8,026 bases of DNA from positions 1-8,026 of the forward strand of contig JAUYQT010000196.1 in assembly GCA_030697085.1 (NCBI GenBank), written 5' to 3'. The notes beneath the pieces are model-generated. The model worked only from the letters and a program-made list of their open reading frames with translations. It was not told the origin of the DNA and made no database searches. Shown one piece after another: positions 1 to 5,003 of the stretch; within the stretch, counting starts at the first letter, position 1, and every line of letters starts with the position of its first letter. The position numbers and the translations under genes are program-made. This DNA is from Azonexus sp. Its GTDB lineage: Bacteria; Pseudomonadota; Gammaproteobacteria; Burkholderiales; Rhodocyclaceae.

Positions 1-38
1 TACTGCCCACGAACCGTCAACAATCCTGCCGAATTCAC
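1..38 (-). CDS. Possible start of a gene running off the left edge
   Basis: A GTG at 38-36 follows the PilZ stop codon by 12 nt, with a GAGGA Shine-Dalgarno-like string (52-48) nine bases upstream that overlaps the PilZ stop. The 12 codons visible read VNSAGLLTVRGQ and stay open to the edge. This would make it the next gene in a minus-strand operon after the PilZ gene. Twelve residues are too few to recognise a family, and TatD, a common partner of this PilZ type, does not begin this way. It may be only a chance open frame. Confidence 0.25.
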   Translation of the reverse strand, partial: MNSAGLLTVRGQ

Positions 39-50
39 CCGGTAATTTCC

Positions 51-413
51 TCAATCATCGACGAGCAGCGCAACCTCACGCTCCAGCAAATCAGCATCAC
101 CAAGATTCAGCGCAACCAATCGGCGGAGGTGGGTGACGCTATCAAGGTCAAGCTCACGGCAGACCAGACCGTAGCGTTCTCCCTGATGATGAACGACCGT
201 GGCCTCCATACGAATCGTCGTGCCACTTTCATCAAGATGAATTTTGAGCGTGCAATTCGTCCCCATGGTGGCGAAATGTTCAGCTTTAGGCTTAATCAGC
301 GCGCCCTTGAGTGAAAGATCAAGCACCTCAACTTCAAGATGACCGCCAGGAAAAAACAAAACTGCTTCAGCCTGGAAATGAATACGGGAAAACTGGCGAC
401 GATTGCGGCTCAC
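51..413 (-). CDS. Single-domain PilZ protein, c-di-GMP receptor of the PA4608/MapZ type
   Basis: Predicted cytoplasmic c-di-GMP-binding protein of 120 residues, essentially one PilZ domain. Both ligand motifs are present: RxxxR at Arg6-Arg10 and DxSxxG at Asp32-Leu-Ser34-Leu-Lys-Gly37. The C-terminal part, with LDLDSVTHLRRLVALN followed by a GD/LLERE stretch, closely resembles Pseudomonas aeruginosa PA4608 (MapZ), which in that organism binds the chemotaxis methyltransferase CheR when loaded with c-di-GMP. Whether this homolog does the same is inference. The start is GTG (413-411), chosen because a strong GAAGGAG lies about seven bases upstream and because RxxxR then sits at the N-terminus, as in the family. 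No holB or tmk, often found upstream of such genes, precedes it here. Confidence 0.9.
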   Translation of the reverse strand: MSRNRRQFSRIHFQAEAVLFFPGGHLEVEVLDLSLKGALIKPKAEHFATMGTNCTLKIHLDESGTTIRMEATVVHHQGERYGLVCRELDLDSVTHLRRLVALNLGDADLLEREVALLVDD

Positions 414-470
414 GGGTGTCTCCTTCGTCTATTTTCCTTTCATGTTACTTCTACTTTGTCAGATTGGCAT

Positions 471-626
471 TCACTTTGATGCCCCAAGGGTTTCGGCCTG
501 TTTTCGGTAAACGGATTGAATAGCTTCCAGTCGTCGTCGATGGCATTCCTCGATCATGGCCGCCATGTCGTCGTCGGTTCTCACCTTGCTGGGTAGCTTG
601 TGACGCAGCACGATCGGGTTGAGCAC
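471..626 (-). pseudogene. ORF tail of unknown family, possibly a 5'-truncated gene
   Basis: This minus-strand frame ends with TGA at 473-471. Its last 51 codons (from a GTG at 626-624) look coding: third positions are mostly G or C, and the peptide is charged and helix-like, with Asp-Asp-Asp followed by MAAMIEECHRRRLEAIQSVY. Further upstream the same frame becomes Arg/Pro-rich with no ribosome-binding site at its ATG (725), so the 5' part is probably lost or in another frame. An AGGGG lies only one base before the GTG, too close to serve it well. I do not recognise the family. A genuine short gene starting at an internal ATG (566, 31 codons) is an alternative. Confidence 0.3.
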
Positions 627-753
627 GCCCCTAATCGCTGACCGTCTGGGCCTCGGTTTGCGCGCACAAGGTGTGGGGCGCTTTGCCTCGGGGTGACGTG
701 CGCTCAGGGATGGCCGGCTGCGCATAACAGCGCCCGAGCTTTCGCCAAAAGTA

Positions 754-772
754 CCTCATGAAAATCATGAGG
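754..772 (-). terminator. Hairpin with perfect 8-bp arms, possible weak terminator
   Basis: CCTCATGA (754-761) and TCATGAGG (765-772) are perfect inverted arms around a 3-nt loop. Read on the minus strand the stem is followed by TACTTTTGG, a short interrupted T run. It lies about 110 nt downstream of the stop codon of the 87-residue protein gene, so it could end that transcript. The arms are only half GC and the T tract is poor, so a protein-binding palindrome or a chance structure is possible. Confidence 0.35.
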
Positions 773-882
773 CCTGAACCATGTAACGAAAAAATTTCTT
801 GGAGCGCAGTCGCCCCTGCGAAAACAAGGAATCGGGCAGCAATTCGTCGTTCAATCGCACGCAACGCTTAAGAACTTCGCCA

Positions 883-1146
883 TCAGGTTATGTTGGCGTG
901 ATGCTCAAGATAATGTTTCAGCACTTTCTTGAGTAGCGCCGCATGTTTCAGATTGCCAGCTTCTCTGGAGCGGGAAATGTCATCGACAATCATCCGCTTG
1001 ATTTTTTTCTCGCCGCTGGCGGTATGAACCAGATAGTTACCCATCTCGACTGCCAGCATTTCCGGAATATGCTCATGTTCGGCGATGGCGAGAATTTCCT
1101 CTTCAGTCAACTCGGAGAGTTCGATGCAGTCTTGTATCGTTAACAT
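883..1146 (-). CDS. Conserved small hypothetical protein (87 residues)
   Basis: A soluble, strongly charged, predicted all-helical protein with no membrane segment, signal peptide or cysteine-based metal motif (one Cys, Cys7). It begins MLTIQDCIELSELTEEEILA and has a His/Glu-rich segment near residues 23-31 (AEHEHIPEM) and a second helical half ending KHYLEHH. I recognise it as a type of conserved hypothetical protein of betaproteobacteria; its function is unknown to me. The ATG at 1146 has an AAGGGG Shine-Dalgarno ending six bases upstream, and that motif is one arm of an 11-bp inverted repeat (see 1151-1212). It lies 129 bp downstream of the sulfurtransferase gene on the same strand and may be read partly from it. 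Confidence 0.8.
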   Translation of the reverse strand: MLTIQDCIELSELTEEEILAIAEHEHIPEMLAVEMGNYLVHTASGEKKIKRMIVDDISRSREAGNLKHAALLKKVLKHYLEHHANIT

Positions 1147-1150
1147 GATT

Positions 1151-1212
1151 AACCCCTTTTTAGATTTGAATACCTAATCTCATATTAGGACATTTGCATC
1201 AAAAAAGGGGTT
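1151..1212 (-). promoter_or_regulatory. Nested inverted repeat covering the ribosome-binding site of the 87-residue protein gene
   Basis: AACCCCTTTTT (1151-1161) and AAAAAGGGGTT (1202-1212) form a perfect 11-bp outer stem. Inside it CCTAAT (1173-1178) and ATTAGG (1184-1189) form a 6-bp inner stem around a 5-nt loop, with internal loops of 11 and 12 nt between the stems. In minus-strand RNA the 3' arm carries AAGGGG, the Shine-Dalgarno, six bases before the AUG at 1146, so pairing would hide it. Whether the 5' arm is transcribed (for example by read-through from the sulfurtransferase gene) is not known. The inner dyad could instead be a DNA operator. Confidence 0.55.
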
Positions 1213-1275
1213 GGTTTGCTAGCAGTCTGTCGGACTTGAAGAATCGAAGCGAAAATTCGGCTGGGTTATGGCAGG

Positions 1276-2112
1276 TTATGCGACGGGGCGTTCTGAATTA
1301 GCACACCACTCGCTCCACGAACCACCATAGAGCCGCGAACCGGGCAAGCTGGCAATTTCCATTGCCAGCAGGTTGTGACAAGCCGAAATACCCGAACCAC
1401 ATTGATGCACGACCTGTTCCGGCAACGCGCCGGCCAGGACTGCGAGCCATTCCGCACGCAGCTCGGCGGCCGGCTTGAAACGACCATCCGCTTGCAAATT
1501 TTGCTGAAAAAACCGGTTGACCGCACCGGGGATGTGGCCACCGACCGGGTCAAGCGTTTCATTCTCACCCCGATAGCGATCCGGACTACGCGCATCAACC
1601 AGATGCATGCGCGAGGTGGTGAGAAAGGCTTGCACATAATTTGTATCGACGCAGCGATCGCAAATCCTGGCCACGAAATTTGCCGGGCGAGTCGGCAAAA
1701 CCACTGGCGTCAGCGCACCACTAGCCGCCTTCCAGGCTTGCAAGCCGCCATCCAGCACGGCAACCTGATCATGCCCCAGCCAGCGCAATAGCCACCACAG
1801 GCGACCGGCGATCATGCCTTGGGCATCGTCGTATACGACTACCTGAGTTTGCGCGCCAATGCCAATTTCACCCAGCCGCCGGGCGAGCTTTTCAGCGTCC
1901 GGCAAGGGGTGGCGCCCATTCGTCCCTGTCGTCGGACCGGAAAGATCACGATCGCAATGAAGGAAAACCGCGCCGGGAATGTGGGCCTCAGCGTAGCTAC
2001 GCTCACCATAAGCCGGATCAGCCAACTGATGGCGGACATCAACGATCAACCAGTTGGGGTCATCGAGATGAGCCGCCAGCGTGGCGGCATCAACCAGCGT
2101 TGTGAAACTCAT
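1276..2112 (-). CDS. sseA: 3-mercaptopyruvate sulfurtransferase (two-domain rhodanese)
   Basis: A cytoplasmic sulfurtransferase that moves sulfane sulfur from 3-mercaptopyruvate to thiols or cyanide through a persulfide on an active-site cysteine. At 278 residues it matches the family (E. coli SseA is about 280). There are two rhodanese domains, roughly 5-130 and 155-275. The C-terminal domain carries the loop Cys238-Gly-Ser-Gly-Ile-Ser-Ala244; the CG[SG]GxxA form points to mercaptopyruvate rather than thiosulfate (CRKGVTA in rhodanese) as donor. The N-terminal domain has Asp95-Asp96 where a catalytic Cys would be, the usual inactive partner. LYGGSWSEW near the C-terminus is also typical. The ATG overlaps the stop of the STAS gene by four bases (ATGA, 2112-2109) and has only a weak Shine-Dalgarno, so translational coupling is likely. 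Thiosulfate sulfurtransferase is the alternative name. Confidence 0.88.
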   Translation of the reverse strand: MSFTTLVDAATLAAHLDDPNWLIVDVRHQLADPAYGERSYAEAHIPGAVFLHCDRDLSGPTTGTNGRHPLPDAEKLARRLGEIGIGAQTQVVVYDDAQGMIAGRLWWLLRWLGHDQVAVLDGGLQAWKAASGALTPVVLPTRPANFVARICDRCVDTNYVQAFLTTSRMHLVDARSPDRYRGENETLDPVGGHIPGAVNRFFQQNLQADGRFKPAAELRAEWLAVLAGALPEQVVHQCGSGISACHNLLAMEIASLPGSRLYGGSWSEWCANSERPVA

Positions 2113-2459
2113 AGGGTTTCATCCAGCCATGACTTGGCCAGCTCGGCGTTATCGAAAACCTCAACATCCGCATTAACGAAGGTTTGCGACAACCAAGCAC
2201 TCCAGGTCACCCACTGACTGTCGGTGACAACCGCAACGCGTTTGAAATCATTGACATGAGCACGGGAAAATTTTATTTCCTCCCAGGCAACGTCGATGGT
2301 CACATCAGCCATCTGACTCAGGTCGAAGTAAAGATCAACCGGGCCTTCAAATTTAATCTTGAAATTGACGATTTCTTCGAATTCCTTGTAATCGGCCAAG
2401 GTAAATTCACCAAAAACAGAAACGCCGACACGGCTGGGTTGATGGTCAATGACGATCAT
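2109..2459 (-). CDS. SpoIIAA-like / STAS-SEC14 family protein
   Basis: A 116-residue soluble protein that I recognise as the SpoIIAA-like family (often annotated STAS/SEC14 domain-containing). Features seen are an N-terminal beta strand (MIVIDHQ), the block FGEFTLADYKEFEEIVNFKI, a strand VDLYFDLSQM, the conserved DVAWEEIKFSRAH (about 56-68) and a Trp-rich segment SQWVTWSAWLSQ (about 81-92). Biochemical roles for this family are poorly defined; it lacks the phosphorylatable context of true anti-sigma antagonists in any form I can see. The ATG (2459) has a strong CAGGAGT seven bases upstream. It overlaps sseA by four bases, so the two are almost certainly co-translated, which suggests but does not prove a shared role. 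Confidence 0.82.
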   Translation of the reverse strand: MIVIDHQPSRVGVSVFGEFTLADYKEFEEIVNFKIKFEGPVDLYFDLSQMADVTIDVAWEEIKFSRAHVNDFKRVAVVTDSQWVTWSAWLSQTFVNADVEVFDNAELAKSWLDETL

Positions 2460-2465
2460 GGTGTA

Positions 2466-2570
2466 ACTCCTGATAGTTGTTAGTTATTTACCGCCAGCTG
2501 CTAGCTGAAAGCTGCGAATGCCCACCCTCCCGAGATCGGCTCACAGCCCACATCTAACCGCTAAAAGCTA
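2466..2570 (-). repeat. Degenerate in-phase 7-nt repeats between the permease and STAS genes
   Basis: Read on the minus strand, 2570-2550 is TAGCTTT, TAGCGGT, TAGATGT and 2514-2494 is CAGCTTT, CAGCTAG, CAGCTGG. The two clusters are separated by exactly 35 nt (five units), so they keep one register. Continuing in phase come CGGTAAA, TAACTAA, CAACTAT and finally CAGGAGT, which holds the Shine-Dalgarno of the STAS gene. The rough consensus is YAGCTNN. The permease stop (2575-2573) abuts the array. The 7-nt period argues against simple coding drift; it looks like an intergenic heptad-repeat tract that has partly decayed. Confidence 0.5.
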
Positions 2571-2572
2571 GT

Positions 2573-3424
2573 CTAATCCTGTTCCACCGGGCTGGCGCGG
2601 GAAAAGTGCGTCGCCGCAATACCGGAAAGAATGATCAAACCGATCGCCAGCCAAGCCGAGCTATCCAGCACCTCGCCCCAAAGCAGGACGCCGAACAGGC
2701 TGGAGAAAATAACGGTGCTATAAGCCAGCGCGGCTGACATCAATGTTTTACCGCGGGCGTAAGCACGAGTCATGGCGAGTTGGGCCACCGTGGCAAAACC
2801 GGCAACGCCGAATAAATTCAGGCCACTTTTCAGGTCGACCGCATGTAATTCGCTGAAAGCCAGCCAAACGCCGGCGCAAACGGAGGCAGTCAGCGAAAAA
2901 TAAAATACTGTCCGCGTCACCGGCTCACCGCGAATGCCGAGTTCCCGCACACTGAAATAGGCCATGCCGGCCATCACGCCGGAAGCGAGACCGATCAGGC
3001 CAGCGAATAATTGATCCGCCTGAATACTCGGCTTGAGCAAAAGCACAACACCGACCAAGCCAATAATGAGGGCACCAATAATGCCAGGACGCAGGCGCAT
3101 GCCAGCCAGCGCCAGATAGATCGCGAGAAAAATAGCCGAGGTGTAATTCAGTGTTACCGCTGTCACCAACGGCAACAGGGTAATGGCGTAGAAATAGGCG
3201 AACAGCGCCGAAAAGCCAACGATGCCGCGGCTAATCTGCCAGCGCCAATGCGGTGTGACCAGCGATACACCGCGCAAGCGAACCAGGCCAAACATCAAAA
3301 TAAGAGAAATGAAGCTGCGGTAAAAGGTGATTTCAACCGCCGAATGCGTATCAGCCGCCAATTTGACGCAAACGCCCATGCAGGCGAAAAGCAGACTGGC
3401 AAGCAGCATCCAGAGGGATTGCAT
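2573..3424 (-). CDS. DMT-superfamily permease with two EamA domains
   Basis: An inner-membrane transporter of the drug/metabolite family, probably an exporter of a small metabolite; the substrate cannot be told from sequence. From the chosen start it has 283 residues and about ten hydrophobic segments in two EamA halves. The first half opens with LWMLLASLLFACMGVCVKLA and the FYRSFISLILM helix; the second ends WGEVLDSSAWLAIGLIILSG, the classic end of an EamA repeat. The frame extends 46 codons further upstream (to 3562), but that part overlaps the oxygenase gene and crosses a hairpin, and family members begin near MQSLWM, so the ATG at 3424-3422 is preferred. Its Shine-Dalgarno is weak. It is preceded by a terminator-like hairpin and followed by the heptad-repeat spacer. 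Confidence 0.85.
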   Translation of the reverse strand: MQSLWMLLASLLFACMGVCVKLAADTHSAVEITFYRSFISLILMFGLVRLRGVSLVTPHWRWQISRGIVGFSALFAYFYAITLLPLVTAVTLNYTSAIFLAIYLALAGMRLRPGIIGALIIGLVGVVLLLKPSIQADQLFAGLIGLASGVMAGMAYFSVRELGIRGEPVTRTVFYFSLTASVCAGVWLAFSELHAVDLKSGLNLFGVAGFATVAQLAMTRAYARGKTLMSAALAYSTVIFSSLFGVLLWGEVLDSSAWLAIGLIILSGIAATHFSRASPVEQD

Positions 3425-3441
3425 GGGCGTAAAACTCAAAT

Positions 3442-3474
3442 GGAAAAGGGCGGCAGATTTTACCCCGCCGCCCT
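3442..3474 (-). terminator. Intrinsic terminator after the Rieske oxygenase gene, or attenuator before the permease
   Basis: On the minus strand AGGGCGGC (3474-3467) and GCCGCCCT (3454-3447) make a perfect 8-bp GC-rich stem with a 12-nt loop, followed by TTT then CC. The stem starts 32 nt after the oxygenase stop codon and the structure ends 17 nt before the permease ATG, so it sits in the only space between the two genes. The T run is short, so termination may be partial and some read-through into the permease is plausible. Confidence 0.65.
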
Positions 3475-3506
3475 CGTTGCTACGCCCTTGTGAGCGCCAA
3501 AACCGC

Positions 3507-4631
3507 TCAAATATGAGGCTGCATGATCCGCCGATAGAATTCATGGAAATGCTGCATGCCATCTTCCATCGGGCTTTGATACGGCCCGACTTCGTTGCGC
3601 CCTTCCTTCATCAAGGCATAGCGACCGCGATCCATACGTTCGCCAATGTCGTCATCCTCGATCGCCGTTTCCATATAAGCCGCGCGCTCCGCTTCGATAA
3701 AGTCACGCTCGAAATCAACGATTTCTTCCGGATAATAAAACTCGACGACGTTCAGCGTTTTATCGACACCTTGCGGAATCAGCGTCGACACAACCAGCAC
3801 ATGCGGATACCACTCGACCATAATGTTCGGGAAGTAAGTCAGCCAGATAGCGCCATGTTCCGGCGTCTTGCCTTCGGCACCGTAAATGTCGCGAACTGCT
3901 TTCTGCCAGCGCTCATAAGCCCTGGAACCTGATTTTTGCAAGGAGGTAATGCCCACCCGCTGCACCGAATACCAGTCGCCAAATTGCCAGGTCAGATCGT
4001 CGCAAGTCACAAAATTACCCAGACCAGGATGGTAAGGCGCGACGTGGTAATCCTCCAGATAGACCTCGATGAAAGTCTTCCAGTTGTAATTACAGGTATG
4101 CATCTCGACGTGATCAAGCTTGTAGCCGGTGAAATCGAGTTGATTCGCCACACCCATCCCGCCCAGATCGGCATTGGCTGAACGCGGCCCCTTGAAAAGC
4201 AGGCCATTCCAGTTTTCCAGCTTGGCCTTGTTCAGGTTGAGACAGGGATTCTGCGGAAAATGCGGCGCGCCAATCAGTTGACCGCCAGTATCGTAAGTCC
4301 AGCGGTGAATCGGGCAGACAATCGGGCCGTTCAATTTGCCCGAACCTTGCAACATGATTGCCTGCCGATGACGACAAACGTTGGACATCTGCCAGTGACC
4401 CGCATTAGCACCTTCACTGCCGCCGTTGAGCAACAGGTGACCATGATCTTTCCATTCCAACGAACGGTAATCACCGGCTTCCGGCACCATCAACTGGTGG
4501 CCGACGTAACCTGAACCGGCATCGAAGATGAGCTTTTTCTCCAGCTCAAAAATCTTTTCATCGAAATACCAGTCCACCGGCAGTTGGGAAACTGCTGGGG
4601 CCAAACGGGACAAAGTCGCCACGTCGGACAT
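3507..4631 (-). CDS. Rieske non-heme iron oxygenase, alpha subunit (choline monooxygenase/CntA-like group)
   Basis: Predicted catalytic subunit of a Rieske oxygenase, 374 residues, soluble. The N-terminal Rieske [2Fe-2S] site is Cys86-Arg-His88 and Cys106-Pro-Ile-His109. The C-terminal catalytic domain has NWKTFIEVYLEDYHVAPYH: iron ligands are most likely His196 and His201, with Asp326 (in the Glu-Asp-Asp-Asp run, five residues before Glu331) as the carboxylate ligand. Glu193, three residues before His196, replaces the bridging Asp of naphthalene dioxygenase types, as in quaternary-amine oxygenases such as CntA. That suggests a non-aromatic or amine substrate, but the substrate is unknown. 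No reductase, ferredoxin or beta subunit gene is in the window. The ATG (4631) has GGAGG six bases upstream. It is divergent from xseB. Confidence 0.87.
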   Translation of the reverse strand: MSDVATLSRLAPAVSQLPVDWYFDEKIFELEKKLIFDAGSGYVGHQLMVPEAGDYRSLEWKDHGHLLLNGGSEGANAGHWQMSNVCRHRQAIMLQGSGKLNGPIVCPIHRWTYDTGGQLIGAPHFPQNPCLNLNKAKLENWNGLLFKGPRSANADLGGMGVANQLDFTGYKLDHVEMHTCNYNWKTFIEVYLEDYHVAPYHPGLGNFVTCDDLTWQFGDWYSVQRVGITSLQKSGSRAYERWQKAVRDIYGAEGKTPEHGAIWLTYFPNIMVEWYPHVLVVSTLIPQGVDKTLNVVEFYYPEEIVDFERDFIEAERAAYMETAIEDDDIGERMDRGRYALMKEGRNEVGPYQSPMEDGMQHFHEFYRRIMQPHI

Positions 4632-4661
4632 TCCATGCCTCCAGCGGGTTAAAAAGGAGCG

Positions 4662-4690
4662 ATTTTACCCTCCCCCCGATTTGACCTAAA
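4662..4690 (-). promoter_or_regulatory. Candidate sigma70-like promoter of the Rieske oxygenase gene
   Basis: On the minus strand TTTAGG (4690-4685) and TAAAAT (4667-4662) are spaced by 17 nt. The -10 box is good and the -35 box poor. A start near 4655 would give a leader of about 24 nt before the ATG at 4631, which includes the GGAGG. Confidence 0.4.
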
Positions 4691-4710
4691 GCCCCTTGAT
4701 AGAGTATTTT
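4681..4710 (+). promoter_or_regulatory. Candidate sigma70-like promoter of the xseB-ispA-dxs-folE2 operon
   Basis: TTGACC (4681-4686) and TATTTT (4705-4710) are spaced by 18 nt. A start near 4717 would give a leader of about 20 nt before the xseB ATG at 4737. Its -35 box overlaps that of the opposite candidate promoter, so the two may compete or share a regulator. Confidence 0.5.
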
Positions 4711-4736
4711 CGCGTGTTTCCCCGAAGCCCGTTGAC

Positions 4737-5003
4737 ATGGATCAATCCCCCATCGACGACATGAAATTCGAAACAGCGCTCGCTGAACTCGAAACCATTG
4801 TCTCCTGCATGGAAGGTGGCACGCTTGAACTCGAAGCCTCAATCGCTGCCTATCGCCGTGGCATGGAACTGATGAAGCACTGCCAGGCTCAATTAATCGA
4901 TGCTGAAACACAAATCCGCATTCTTGAAAATGGCCAATTTATCGACGTCGACCGCGCGCTGAAAGAAGTCCCCTTGGGGGACAGTACGGCGGAGGCCCGA
5001 TGA
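4737..5003 (+). CDS. xseB: Exodeoxyribonuclease VII small subunit
   Basis: Small subunit of exonuclease VII, which with XseA degrades single-stranded DNA from both ends in the cytoplasm. It has 88 residues, slightly longer than E. coli XseB (about 80). The family core is clear: FETALAELETIVSCMEGG, then LELEASIAAYRRGMELMKHC and a final helix around AETQIRIL, forming the usual helical hairpin. The ATG at 4737 gives the normal short N-terminal tail; an ATG at 4761 would start right at the core. The Shine-Dalgarno is weak (GAAG at 4724-4727). The stop overlaps the ispA start (ATGA, 5000-5003), the common proteobacterial xseB-ispA-dxs order. xseA is not in the window. Confidence 0.93.
   Translation: MDQSPIDDMKFETALAELETIVSCMEGGTLELEASIAAYRRGMELMKHCQAQLIDAETQIRILENGQFIDVDRALKEVPLGDSTAEAR

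Larger units (their letters stand above)
414..882. other. 469-bp stretch without a convincing intact gene
   Basis: Between the PilZ gene and the 87-residue protein gene no ORF on either strand has a good ribosome-binding site and protein-like composition along its whole length. Longer frames here are Arg/Pro-rich in their N-terminal parts. Two pieces look more coding-like: a minus-strand tail at 471-626 and a very short minus frame ending at 765. A hairpin sits at 754-772. The stretch reads like a decayed locus plus the 3' region of the upstream small gene. Confidence 0.5.

Noticed and set aside
717..733. Short GCTGCGC/GCGC inverted repeat that might be a recombination site
   Set aside because: Arms of four bases around a spacer are expected by chance in GC-rich DNA and no recombinase or second copy is present.
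631..864. Minus-strand frame of 77 codons in the gene-poor stretch
   Set aside because: It has no Shine-Dalgarno, mixed composition and no recognisable motif; it overlaps other equally weak frames.
3425..3562. N-terminal extension of the permease reading frame by 46 codons
   Set aside because: It overlaps the oxygenase gene, crosses the terminator-like hairpin, is not hydrophobic, and EamA permeases begin close to the first membrane helix at MQSLWM.
3011..3932. Long plus-strand frames opposite the permease and oxygenase genes
   Set aside because: They are antisense to well-supported genes, have low-complexity Gln/Arg/Asn-rich products and no ribosome-binding sites.
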